64,000 nt of DNA from Rhodoferax sp. Its GTDB lineage: Bacteria; Pseudomonadota; Gammaproteobacteria; Burkholderiales; Burkholderiaceae_C. A model generated the notes under the pieces. It worked only from the letters and a program-made list of their open reading frames with translations. It was not told the DNA's origin and did not search any database. The stretch's first letter is position 1. Every line of letters starts with the position of its first letter. The position numbers and the translations under genes are program-made. Location: the NCBI RefSeq assembly GCF_030697375.1, contig NZ_JAUYQD010000064.1, positions 1-64,000 of the forward strand, read 5' to 3'. Below are positions 43,032-51,898 of the stretch, piece after piece.

Positions 43032-43053
43032 GCCCCCATTATCGCGGCTTGTC

Positions 43054-43115
43054 TTTTGCTATGCAATTCATAGCTGCTCACGCACGATTTACAAGGGCCA
43101 GGGCCTCAAACACCC
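43054..43115 (+). repeat. Dispersed hairpin repeat, copy E
   Basis: A perfect six-base stem GCTATG (43058-43063) - CAATT - CATAGC (43069-43074), followed by TGCTCACGCAC and AAGGGCCAGGGCC, matches the reference layout. The sixth stem pair differs from copy C in both arms, a compensatory change. It lies just upstream of the rlmB start. Confidence 0.8.
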
Positions 43116-43193
43116 CTGCCCCGACTCCAGCGCAAGGCTGGGCAGCCCGATGCCTCGCATGCAGGTGCGCGCTGGAAACCTACGCTGGCCAAC

Positions 43194-44246
43194 TCAGTCC
43201 GACAGGTGACGCACAAAAAACGCGGTGATTTTTTGGTCCACGGCATGCATCTGGCCGCGCTCGAACCCGGGCGGGTCATTCAGCATGTCGCCAACCAGAC
43301 CGGTAAGGCCGGGGGGCGGCGGCGACAGCAGTGCACCGTGGCCACCCTTGGAAAGGTCGGCAATGTGTTCGCAGTTTGTGCAGACCTGCAGCACGCGGTC
43401 GCTGTGGAAGCGCGGCACCAGCCAGCGGTCCTGCTGGGAGGTGACCAGCCCCAGGGGCACGCGGGGTTTGGCCAAGGATGCCATGTCAAAGTCGGCGGCG
43501 GCAGGCACGCCGGCCACCACGGCGGCCACGCGGGGGTCTTCGTGGGACAGCATGGTTTCGTCATCAAACCGGTGGCGAATCACGGCCAGCGCCACCCATT
43601 TCTTGATGCCATCCAGCATGCCCCCAGTCAAGCGCGTGATCAACCCCACGCAGGCCTGGAAGTCGTCCACCAGATTGGCCTCGCAATGGCGCTTGAAACC
43701 TGCCGCCGACCAGTGTCCACCGGCCATCGACAACGCGGTGTGACCGCCGGCCGACATGCCATACACCCCCACATGGTCCAACGTCAGCAGGGGTGCAAAG
43801 CGCGCGTCGCGGCCAACCGCGTCAATGGCGCGCGACACCTCTTGCGGGCGGATCGCCCAACTGTTGGGGCCAGGGTTGCTGCCATCCTTGCTGTTGTCGG
43901 CATGGTGCTGGGGCATGGCGACGATGAAGCCGGCCTCCACCAGCGTGCGTGCTAAGTCCGCATGGACCCACGGCCCGCCGCCCGAGCCATGCGAGATGAC
44001 CACCAGGTGGCCGTTGCCACGCACCGGTTCCCCTTGCTCTGCCAATTCCAGGGTGAAAGGCCCGCGTTGGATTGCCGCGGCGGGAGCATGGGTCGGGTAG
44101 TACAGAGTGACCGGGCCGTCGGTATCGGTTGCGGCGATGGTGCTGAGCCCCACGGCAGCCTGTGCCAGCCCGCCCAACGCGGCCAGCGACGCGGCCAACG
44201 CCGCCCGCCGCCAACGCCATGGAATGGAAAAACTAAATGAACGCAT
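43194..44246 (-). CDS. Exported alpha/beta hydrolase (dienelactone hydrolase/PAF-acetylhydrolase-like)
   Basis: 350 residues with a Sec-type signal (RRAALAASLAALGGLAQA, cleavage near residue 30). The alpha/beta-hydrolase domain has the oxyanion region VVISHGSGGGPW, nucleophile elbow GMSAGG, a probable acid in the SQQDRWLVP segment and base His in KGGHGALLSP. The pattern resembles uncharacterised bacterial dienelactone-hydrolase-like esterases. The start is ATG preceded by GGGGAGA eight bases upstream; an in-frame upstream extension lacks a ribosome-binding site. Substrate unknown. Confidence 0.8.
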   Translation of the reverse strand: MRSFSFSIPWRWRRAALAASLAALGGLAQAAVGLSTIAATDTDGPVTLYYPTHAPAAAIQRGPFTLELAEQGEPVRGNGHLVVISHGSGGGPWVHADLARTLVEAGFIVAMPQHHADNSKDGSNPGPNSWAIRPQEVSRAIDAVGRDARFAPLLTLDHVGVYGMSAGGHTALSMAGGHWSAAGFKRHCEANLVDDFQACVGLITRLTGGMLDGIKKWVALAVIRHRFDDETMLSHEDPRVAAVVAGVPAAADFDMASLAKPRVPLGLVTSQQDRWLVPRFHSDRVLQVCTNCEHIADLSKGGHGALLSPPPPGLTGLVGDMLNDPPGFERGQMHAVDQKITAFFVRHLSD

Positions 44247-44362
44247 GAATCGATCTCCCCAAAAAGGCCAACGGCGATTTGCCGGTTGGTGGGCGGACTG
44301 TGCCGCCCAAGATCTGCGATGTCTTGCCGAAGCCTGCAATCGCAGTTTTCGGCTAGCCGATT

Positions 44363-45706
44363 TCAGGAATCGGCGCTAGTTTCTTCGTCGGGCCGCCCCA
44401 AGGAGAAACGCGCCCCCTCGGGGAGAAGCGAGCCACACGCAGTGGGCGAGCGTGGGGGCAAGGTTTCTCCGCCGGGCCGGGTCTCTTTTCGAAATTCGGT
44501 GGGCGTGAGGCCGGTCGCCGCTTTGAAGGCCCGGTTGAATGGTCCTATAGATTGGAAACCTGCGTCCAGCGCCAGCGTCAGCACCGGTAAGTCGCGCCGG
44601 GCTGGGTCCAACAAGTCGGCGCGCACCGCGTCCAACCGAAAGCCATTGATAAAGGCATTGAAGTTGCGATAACCCAGCCGCTGGTTGATCAGTTTGCGCA
44701 GCCGGTATTCCGGCACTCTGAGCCGTGCGGCCAAGCGGGCCAGGCTCATGTCCTCGTCGCGGTAGGCACGCTCCACCACCATCAGATGTTGCAAGGCCTG
44801 GGCCAGCCGTTCCTCGGCTGGGTCGGGCGGTGGGGTTGGTTCAGTCGGCGCGGAAGTTGGGGCTGGTTCTGGGACCAGTACTGGGATTGGTTCATCGCCG
44901 GATTCGGCATGTACGCGCGGTACGGCGGGCGGATGGTACGGGGCGTTCGGGGTGCCTGGCATGGCTGGGGACGGGACGTGGAACGGCGCTGGCTGCGTCG
45001 CCGATGGAAACAGATTGGAGCTGCCTAGACGCAGCAGGCGCGACACCAGCACCACCACAATGACCAGCAAAACGCCGACATCCAGCGTGGCAGTGACACC
45101 CAGCAACTGGCCGCGCGGCGAGGCCAGGCGCGCAAGCAGAAACGTCAAGGTGTAGGCAATGCCCGACGCCACGACAAACACGCGCAGCCGACGGCGCTCT
45201 TCCACGAGGTCGGCACGCCAATGTCTGGCGGCAGCTAGCGCGGCCAGCACGGCAAAGACCAGTGGAATCGCCCGTTGCACGCCCATGGTGACGGGTGCCA
45301 GCACCGACGCGCTATGGGCCGCCGCCGCGCAATTCAAACCGCTCAATCCCGCCGCCAGCAGCCACGCCACGGCGTGCACCGGTCGCAGTGCAAACTCGTC
45401 ATCAAACAAGGCCTGTACAAACACCCAGAACAGCACGGCATTGCCCACCGACACGGCCACCCACGGCGCCTGCCACAGGCGCGGCACCATGTCTTCAAAC
45501 AGCGGTGTGGAGCTGATGGCCTGCGCGCACAACCCCAGGGCCATGGCCACGCCAACCCGTGCGGCGGCGAGTTGCGGGCGGTCGCGGCGCATCACGGTGG
45601 CCAGCAAGACCAACAGCGCGATCAAGGCGCCGCGCAGGGCCACGTCTACCAAAACCAGCGGCAACGCTCCGGGCGTCCACAGCGCGTGTGGATTCAGTTC
45701 ATTCAT
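44363..45706 (-). CDS. Membrane-embedded AraC-family regulator
   Basis: 447-residue protein. The N-terminal ~230 residues contain about seven hydrophobic segments, followed by a Pro-rich linker (PEPAPTSAPTEPTPPPDP) and a C-terminal AraC DNA-binding domain with two helix-turn-helices (LARLAARLRVPEYRLRKLIN; LALDAGFQSIGPFNRAFKAA). This is the arrangement of polytopic AraC regulators that sense membrane or extracellular cues. The start chosen is ATG (MNELNPHALW). The C-terminal extension after RKETRP is long and of low complexity. Target genes are unknown. Confidence 0.82.
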   Translation of the reverse strand: MNELNPHALWTPGALPLVLVDVALRGALIALLVLLATVMRRDRPQLAAARVGVAMALGLCAQAISSTPLFEDMVPRLWQAPWVAVSVGNAVLFWVFVQALFDDEFALRPVHAVAWLLAAGLSGLNCAAAAHSASVLAPVTMGVQRAIPLVFAVLAALAAARHWRADLVEERRRLRVFVVASGIAYTLTFLLARLASPRGQLLGVTATLDVGVLLVIVVVLVSRLLRLGSSNLFPSATQPAPFHVPSPAMPGTPNAPYHPPAVPRVHAESGDEPIPVLVPEPAPTSAPTEPTPPPDPAEERLAQALQHLMVVERAYRDEDMSLARLAARLRVPEYRLRKLINQRLGYRNFNAFINGFRLDAVRADLLDPARRDLPVLTLALDAGFQSIGPFNRAFKAATGLTPTEFRKETRPGGETLPPRSPTACGSLLPEGARFSLGRPDEETSADS

Positions 45707-45732
45707 GCGGGCTATGGTAATCCTGTGGTTGT

Positions 45733-46590
45733 TTATGAACGACGCTTGGCAAAGTAATGCGCGGGCGAGTCGCCAAAGCAGCGTCTGAACATGGCGATGA
45801 AATTGCTGGGCGTGGCGTAGCCCAGCGCGTCGGCCACGTCGGCCACCGCATCGCCATCGGCCAGGCGCTCCAGTGCGTGGGTCAGGCGTGCTTGCTGGCG
45901 CCACTGGGCAAAGCTGCTGCCGGTCTCGGACAGGCACAGGCGGCTGAGCGTGCGCGCCGACAAACCCGCCCATTCGGCCCAGGCTTCCAAGGTGCGGTCA
46001 TCGTGTGGGTTTTCCAAAATGGCCTGGGCGATGCGCAGCAGGCGGCGGTCTTTGGGCATGGCCAGGTGCAGCGGCTCGTGTGGCGCGCGGCGTATTTCGT
46101 CTTGCAGCACGCTGATCAGGCGCTCCTGGTCCGGTTGCAGACTGTCTTGCGCGGCCCACGACACGGCCCGTTTGGCCAGCGCGCGCATCAACTCCGTGGT
46201 GCTGATGACGCAGGGCGTGTCCGGCAGGATGCTGCTGGCCGCAGGTGCAATCAACACGCCCCAGCCGCTCATCACACCGCTGATGCTGACCTTGTGCGAC
46301 TCGCCTGGCGGTATCCAGCCGGCGCGGTGCGGCGGCAGCATCCACGAGCCATGGTGGGTGCGCACATGCACGAGGCCGCTTTCCACGCAAAAGAACTGGC
46401 CGCGCAGATGGCTGTGCCAGTCGTGCTCGCGCGTGCCGAGCTGGAACTGGCTGTCAGGTGCGTCATGGCCCAGGAAGGCAATGACAGCGGGGCCATCGGC
46501 GCGCTCGCTGTCGTCCAGGTCTTTGGGGGCAGCGGCCGTGTCAGTCGCGGGTGCGGGCGTTTTTGGGGATGGTCGTTGGACAGAGGGCAT
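45733..46590 (-). CDS. AraC-family regulator with cupin sensor domain
   Basis: 285 residues. An N-terminal cupin-like ligand domain (about 45-130, HDWHSHLRGQFFCVESG, GWIPPGESHKV) precedes an AraC helix-turn-helix pair (LEAWAEWAGLSARTLSRLCL; ADVADALGYATPSNFIAMFRR). It diverges from the MFS exporter gene with a 134-bp gap, the usual arrangement of a regulator controlling an efflux pump. As the pump is frameshifted, the regulator may now be redundant. Confidence 0.88.
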   Translation of the reverse strand: MPSVQRPSPKTPAPATDTAAAPKDLDDSERADGPAVIAFLGHDAPDSQFQLGTREHDWHSHLRGQFFCVESGLVHVRTHHGSWMLPPHRAGWIPPGESHKVSISGVMSGWGVLIAPAASSILPDTPCVISTTELMRALAKRAVSWAAQDSLQPDQERLISVLQDEIRRAPHEPLHLAMPKDRRLLRIAQAILENPHDDRTLEAWAEWAGLSARTLSRLCLSETGSSFAQWRQQARLTHALERLADGDAVADVADALGYATPSNFIAMFRRCFGDSPAHYFAKRRS

Positions 46591-46724
46591 GGCTCGTTTT
46601 CAGTATTTTTAGTCCAAACAACGTTACCAGAAATTGCCCGGTCCGCACAAAACTTGTGTCCTGTGGCGTGCACCCGCTGGGTACGCGCCCTCAATGATCT
46701 TATTCACACCGAAAGGAATCTTCT

Positions 46725-48163
46725 ATGTCCAACACTGCATCCGCAGTTTTAAGGCCCGGCGCGTCCGGGCTGATTTATCCGCACATCGCGCCGGGGGCGG
46801 CCGTGGCCATTGCCTGTGTGGCCTCGTTCATGGTGGTCATGGACGGCGCGATCGTCAACGTTGCGTTGCCGGCCATGCAGGCCGACCTGGGCCTGAGCCC
46901 GGTGGCCCTGCAATGGGTCGTTGACGCCTACCTGCTGATGCTGGGAGGCTTCATGCTGCTGGCGGCCCGAGCGGGTGACCTGTTCGGGCGCAAGCGCGTA
47001 TTGCAATATGGTTTGCTCCTATTCACGCTGGCCAGCCTGGCCGGGGGGATGGCCACCAGCGGGTCTTGGCTGCTGGCCGCGCGTGCGCTGCAGGGATTTG
47101 GGGCATCGGCACTGGCCACGTCCACGCTGGCCGTCATCGTGGCCGTGCATCCGGGGGGCGCGGCACGGGCACGGGCCATTTCGCTGTGGGCCGCATCCAG
47201 CTCCATTGCATCGGCCTTGGGTGTGGTGGTGGGCGGCGTGCTTACCACGCAGGCCAACTGGCGTTGGGTGATGTATGTGAACGTGCCCATCGGCGCGGGC
47301 CTGATGGCGGCCGTGGCATGGTGCCTGGCGCCGTCTCGCGCCAACGCCCAGCGTCCCGGCCTGGACATCCCCGGCGCGGTGGCGATCACGCTGGGCATGG
47401 GTGCGCTGATGTACGGCGTGTCGCAGTCGGTCAGCCAGGGCTGGGGCGCGGTCACGGTGGTATCGGCCCTGCTTGCCGCAGCCGTGCTGATCGGCGCATT
47501 CTTTGCCATCCAGGCCCGGGTGCAACACCCGCTGGTGCGCCCGGCCATCTGGCGCGTGCACAACGTGCGCATGGGCAATGTCGTGGTGCTGTGCCTGGGC
47601 GCGTCGCTGACAGCCTCCACGTTCTTCACCTCCATGGTGTTGCAAAACTTGGCGGGCTACAGCGCGCTGGATACCGGCTTGGCCATGCTACCCATGGGCT
47701 TGACCTTGGCGCTGGCCGCCATCATTTCGCGCCCATCCCATTGATGGACGGTGGAATACGACGCCTGCCATTTTTCGGCGGCCTGATCAGCGCGGCAGGT
47801 TTGTTGTGGATGAGCAGTATTCCCGCCCAGGCCGAGTTCGCGGCGCATGTGCTCGGCCCCACCGTGCTGATGGGGCTGGGTTTGGGCCTGATGCTGATGA
47901 CCGCCACCCACACCGCCATGGACGGTGTGCCGCCGCAAGACGCCGGCCTGGCCTCGGGCCTGTTCAACACGGCGCGCCAGTTGGGCGCCGCGCTGGGCAT
48001 TGCCGGGCTGTCCACGCTGGCACAGGGGCTGGCACATGGGGCACTGGCCACGCAGCCGGAGCCACTGGCCATGCTGCAGGGCTACCACGGCGTGTTCGTG
48101 GCCACAGCGGTCCTCAGTGCCTTGGCCGCTTTCGTATCGCTGACGCTGCGCCGCGTAGCCTGA
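46725..48163 (+). pseudogene. MFS drug exporter (EmrB/QacA, DHA2-like), frameshifted
   Basis: Reads as a 14-helix drug:proton antiporter: motif A region ARAGDLFGRKRVLQ, motif C-like GVVVGGVLTTQANWRWVMYVN. The first frame runs from the ATG at 46725 (SD AAAGGA) to a TGA at 47744. Homology then resumes in another frame from about 47725 (PLMDGGIRRLPFFGG) through the last helices to the stop at 48163. A single-base loss near the C-run at 47725-47742, or a sequencing error, explains it. The truncated product would lack about four helices. Confidence 0.8.
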
Positions 48164-48227
48164 TGGTATTTCAGAGGGTGTTGGACTTCCCTTTTGAGCC
48201 CACCCGGGCCACACGCCCTTTCGGTAC

Positions 48228-48914
48228 TCACGAATCTTCCAAAGGAACCAGCACCTGCCCGGCCTCGATGGTGATGCGCCGGTCGCAGCGGGCGGCAATG
48301 GCGCGGTCGTGGGTCACCAACACCAAGGTGGTGCCCTGCTCCCGGTTCAGGTCAAACATCAGTTCCATGATCTTTTCGCCGGTGGCAAAGTCCAGGCTAC
48401 CGGTGGGCTCGTCGGCCAACAGGACTGCGGGATGGACCACAAATGCACGGGCCAGCGCCACCCGTTGTTGTTCACCACCGCTGAGCACCCGGGGGTAGGA
48501 TGCTAGACGCTGCGACAAACCCACGCGCTCCAGCATCTCGGTGGCGGCACGGCGGGCGTCCTTGCGTGCGGCCAGTTCCAAGGGAAGCATGACGTTTTCC
48601 AGCGCAGTCAGGTTGCCCAGCAACTGAAAGCTCTGGAAGACAAAACCGACTTGGTGGGCCCGCAGGGCGGCCCGTTCGTCCTCGTCCATGGCAAACAAAT
48701 CACGGCCCGCCAGGCGCACTGTTCCGCTGGTGGGTGTGTCCAGTCCGGCGATGATGGACAAGAGCGTGCTTTTGCCCGACCCCGATGCGCCCACAATGGC
48801 CGCCGTCTCGCGCGCTTTTAGCGCAAAATCGATGTCACGCAAAATCTCCAGCGTGCCGGTGGAATCGCTCACCGCTTTGTAGATGTGCTCAACAGAAATA
48901 ATTGAATCAGACAT
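48228..48914 (-). CDS. ybbA: ABC transporter ATP-binding protein (YbbA/LolD-like)
   Basis: 228-residue ATPase of the MacB/LolD group. Walker A GASGSGKST, Q-loop VFQSFQLLGN, signature LSGGEQQRVALAR, Walker B VLLADEPTGSLD and the switch His in VLVTHDRA are all intact. In E. coli ybbA is likewise divergent from tesA and is followed by the permease ybbP; here no permease follows, only the frameshifted MFS gene on the opposite strand. Its ATG shares the CATG at 48912-48915 with the tesA start. The substrate is unknown. Confidence 0.88.
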   Translation of the reverse strand: MSDSIISVEHIYKAVSDSTGTLEILRDIDFALKARETAAIVGASGSGKSTLLSIIAGLDTPTSGTVRLAGRDLFAMDEDERAALRAHQVGFVFQSFQLLGNLTALENVMLPLELAARKDARRAATEMLERVGLSQRLASYPRVLSGGEQQRVALARAFVVHPAVLLADEPTGSLDFATGEKIMELMFDLNREQGTTLVLVTHDRAIAARCDRRITIEAGQVLVPLEDS

Positions 48915-49575
48915 GGGGCTTTCTTTGTATCGACGACACTTTATCGCGCTCGCGCTTCTGGCCCAAGTTGCGGGGTTATCTTCAGCCCAAGCCAAATCCA
49001 CGCCCCCACACCTGCCGGCAGCAACCATTCTGGTGCTGGGCGACTCTTTGAGCGCCGAGTATGGCCTCAAACGGGGTAGCGGCTGGGTGGCCCTGCTGGA
49101 GCAGCGCCTGGTACAAGAAAAAATTGCCGCCACCGTGGTCAATGCCAGTATCAGCGGCGACACCACTTCGGGAGGGCGCTCCCGGTTGCCGGCCCTGCTG
49201 GCGCAGCACCGGCCCACGCTGGTCGTCATAGAACTGGGCGGTAACGACGCTTTGCGTGGCCTGCCCCTTGCCATGACGCAAGACAATCTGACGGCCATGA
49301 CACAGGCGGCACAGGCCACCAGAGCCAAGGTGTTGCTGCTGGGCATGCAAGTACCGCCCAACTACGGGCAAGACTATGCGGCGAAATTTGCCGACACCTT
49401 TGCAACGGTAGCCCAAACCCGCAAGGCTGCCCTGGTGCCATTTTTACTCAAAGGCATCGCCGATGGCCCGGATGCTACGCGCCTGTTCCAGGCCGACCGC
49501 ATTCACCCGGTGGGCGCCGCCCACCCCACCATTTTGAACACCGTCTGGCCCACCCTCAAGAAACTCATCGCATGA
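48913..49575 (+). CDS. tesA: Periplasmic acyl-CoA thioesterase I / arylesterase (SGNH hydrolase)
   Basis: 220-residue exported SGNH esterase. A signal peptide (about 1-27, FIALALLAQVAGLSSAQA) precedes block I GDSLS (nucleophile S45), block II Gly in SISGDTT, block III GGNDALRG and block V DRIHP with the catalytic Asp and His. The likely activities are thioester, lysophospholipid and aryl ester hydrolysis in the periplasm. An alternative ATG at 48883 would overlap the divergent ATPase gene by 32 bases; neither start has a strong Shine-Dalgarno. The stop overlaps the selU start (ATGA). Confidence 0.88.
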   Translation: MGLSLYRRHFIALALLAQVAGLSSAQAKSTPPHLPAATILVLGDSLSAEYGLKRGSGWVALLEQRLVQEKIAATVVNASISGDTTSGGRSRLPALLAQHRPTLVVIELGGNDALRGLPLAMTQDNLTAMTQAAQATRAKVLLLGMQVPPNYGQDYAAKFADTFATVAQTRKAALVPFLLKGIADGPDATRLFQADRIHPVGAAHPTILNTVWPTLKKLIA

Positions 49576-50633
49576 GCCTGACCATCCTAAATGCCAGCGA
49601 TGTGCTGGCCCAACTGCATACCTTTGACACAATCATTGATGCCCGTAGCGAAGGCGAGTTTGCGCAGGACCACCTGCCCAACGCTGTGAACTGGCCCACC
49701 TTGAATGACGAAGAACGCCAGTTGATCGGCACACTGTATGTGCAGGTCAACCAGTTCGAAGCCAAAAAGCGCGGTGCGGCCATTGCCGCGCGCAATATCG
49801 CCCGGCACATCGAGCGCGACGTGCTGGACAAACCCAGAGACTGGAAGCCGCTGGCCTACTGCTGGCGCGGCGGCAAGCGCAGCGGGTCTTTGTCGCTGAT
49901 CCTGGACCAGATCGGTTTTCGCGTCACCTTGGTGGAAGGCGGCTACAAGGCCTTTCGGGCGGCGGTGGTGCAAGACATTCCCCGTCTCGTTAGTGGATTG
50001 GAGTGGCGCGTGGTGTGTGGCACCACAGGCTCAGGGAAAACGCGCCTGCTACAGGCCCTTGCCGCCCAAGGTGCGCAGGTGGTTGACCTGGAGGCGCTGG
50101 CCAACCACCGCAGCTCGGTGCTGGGAGCGATTCCGGGCTCGCCACAACCCTCCCAAAAGCGCTTTGACACCTTGGTGTGGGAGGCATTGCGGACGTTGGA
50201 CCCCAGCCGCCCGGTGTTTATCGAAAGCGAAAGCAAGAAGGTGGGCAATGTATCGGTCCCCACCAGTTTGATTGAGGCCATGCGCCAAAGCAAATGCCTG
50301 AATCTGGTGTTACCCGATAGTGAACGGGTTGCGCTATTGTTGGAAGACTATGATTTTTTTGTACGCGATGCGGAGCACTTCTGCCAACGTCTGCAGGTAT
50401 TGGCAGAATTCCGCGGCAAGGTGGTGGTCGAGCAATGGCAGGCAAGGGTACGGGCGGGCGACATTGCCACGGTGGTGCAGGAATTGCTCACGCAGCATTA
50501 CGACCCGGTCTACCTGCAATCCATGCAACGCAATTTTTCCCAGTTTGGGCAGGCCCAATTGATCTCCCCCGCAAACCATTCGACGACCGCCATGGTCGCC
50601 TTGGCGCAAGATTTGATGAACGAACTGGAATGA
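49572..50633 (+). CDS. selU: tRNA 2-selenouridine synthase
   Basis: 353-residue MnmH/SelU enzyme that replaces sulfur with selenium at wobble U34 of certain tRNAs, using selenophosphate, and can also geranylate 2-thiouridine. An N-terminal rhodanese domain carries the catalytic C97 in YCWRGGKRSG; the C-terminal half has a P-loop GTTGSGKT (150-157). The length and both motifs match the family. It starts within the tesA stop (ATGA), indicating co-translation. No selD was seen in the window. Confidence 0.93.
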   Translation: MSLTILNASDVLAQLHTFDTIIDARSEGEFAQDHLPNAVNWPTLNDEERQLIGTLYVQVNQFEAKKRGAAIAARNIARHIERDVLDKPRDWKPLAYCWRGGKRSGSLSLILDQIGFRVTLVEGGYKAFRAAVVQDIPRLVSGLEWRVVCGTTGSGKTRLLQALAAQGAQVVDLEALANHRSSVLGAIPGSPQPSQKRFDTLVWEALRTLDPSRPVFIESESKKVGNVSVPTSLIEAMRQSKCLNLVLPDSERVALLLEDYDFFVRDAEHFCQRLQVLAEFRGKVVVEQWQARVRAGDIATVVQELLTQHYDPVYLQSMQRNFSQFGQAQLISPANHSTTAMVALAQDLMNELE

Positions 50634-50751
50634 ACGCGGCGATTCCACACCGACTGTTCATACTTGCACCGTGGGTACCCGGCGCGCTTGATAAGGCCCA
50701 TCCCCTTGTCCGACGGATATGTAAAGATTGGGCGGGTTGCCGAAGTAAGTT

Positions 50752-50937
50752 TCAGGCTTGGGCCGGTGTTTCGGGTTGGCCGTTGGCCGATTCAGGCATG
50801 GCCGCATCGTCGGGTGCTCCGTCTTCTGGGCCATCACCAACCTTGCGTTCGGCTTTGTTCTTCAGCTTCTCTTCTTTCTTCTTCTTCTTTGCCAGTTCTT
50901 TCTGACGCTTCTCGTATCCGTAATTGGGTGTTGCCAA
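50752..50937 (-). CDS. Small Lys/Glu-rich conserved protein
   Basis: 61-residue protein starting at TTG with GAAAG upstream. The N-terminus MATPNYGYEKRQKELAKKKK is followed by a charged coiled region and an acidic Pro/Ala tail. I recognise this short form as recurring in Burkholderiales genomes, but no function is known. The highly biased composition makes homology-based assignment unreliable. Confidence 0.6.
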   Translation of the reverse strand: MATPNYGYEKRQKELAKKKKKEEKLKNKAERKVGDGPEDGAPDDAAMPESANGQPETPAQA

Positions 50938-51015
50938 AGTATGCTTTCAAGTTGTTAGGCCCACTTTAACATTTCAGGACCGCACCTTGGCTTGCCGGTT
51001 GGAATATATGTTGCT

Positions 51016-51846
51016 TCAGGGTGAGGTGCCCGGTGCAGCGGTATCTGCCCATCGCACAGAACCCGTGTATGCATGCCAAGTGGCATGGCCCAGGAGCGGA
51101 CCCACCAGCAAAATACCTGCACCCCATGGTAATAGCAAGGCTCCGACCACAAAAAGGGTGATGACCGCCCCCCAGGCCAACATCACCGCCGTGTTGTGAA
51201 ACACCACTTCCAAGCTGGTGATGGCGGCAGAAATGGCGTCGGTGTCGCGGTCCAGAATCATAGGAATGGACACCACCGCAATGGAAAAAACCAGCATGGC
51301 AAAACCACCGCCCACCACGGCATAAGCAGCCACAAACTCCCAGTTGTCAGGATTGAAGACCGCCTGCACCACCCCCGTGGTGGATGGCATGCCGGTATTG
51401 AAAAAGACGGCAAATACCACCAGCGAGGCCCTGCCCCACAGAAGTTCCAACACAATGAGCACCAGCACCAACATTCCCATACTGGGCACATGGCGGTCCC
51501 AGCAGGTCAACGAATCGCCGAGTAGGGGCTGCAAGCCCAAGTTGCGTCGGCGACTTACTTCGTACAGCCCCATCGCCAGAAATGGGCCGACCAATAAGCA
51601 ACCCGATGCAATAGACATGGTGTACTCCGGTTTGGATCTAAAAACCCCCTGCAGCACCAAGGCCATCAACCAAAACGCCACACCGTAAAACGTACTGATT
51701 CCCGGGTGGGCCAGCATATCGCGCCCTCCCGCCACCAGCCAACGCAACAAATGCGAAGGACGCAAAGAGACAATCACTTTGGGAGGAGCCTCCGACGGCG
51801 GAGGAATGTAGGGCGTAGAAACGTTTGCAGGCGGCAATGAACTCAT
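51016..51846 (-). CDS. DUF2189-type integral membrane protein
   Basis: 276 residues with about six hydrophobic segments. The WLVAGGRDMLAHPGISTFYG and SGCLLVGPFLAMGLYEVSRR stretches, and the two SIPMILDRDTDA-like and GHATWHAY blocks, fit the DUF2189 family of predicted integral membrane proteins. The N-terminal ~25 residues are Pro-rich and cytosolic. Function unknown. It is separated by 52 bases from the PLP enzyme gene upstream. Confidence 0.75.
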   Translation of the reverse strand: MSSLPPANVSTPYIPPPSEAPPKVIVSLRPSHLLRWLVAGGRDMLAHPGISTFYGVAFWLMALVLQGVFRSKPEYTMSIASGCLLVGPFLAMGLYEVSRRRNLGLQPLLGDSLTCWDRHVPSMGMLVLVLIVLELLWGRASLVVFAVFFNTGMPSTTGVVQAVFNPDNWEFVAAYAVVGGGFAMLVFSIAVVSIPMILDRDTDAISAAITSLEVVFHNTAVMLAWGAVITLFVVGALLLPWGAGILLVGPLLGHATWHAYTGSVRWADTAAPGTSP

Positions 51847-51898
51847 GCCGATAGGCTAATGCGTATCCAATGCAGCGCCTATTCAGGTAAACACTGAT

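Noticed and set aside
46591..46724. AraC/MFS divergent region examined for a riboswitch or RNA gene
   Set aside because: Only an ordinary ribosome-binding site AAAGGA was seen; no stable structure or tRNA-like fold was apparent.
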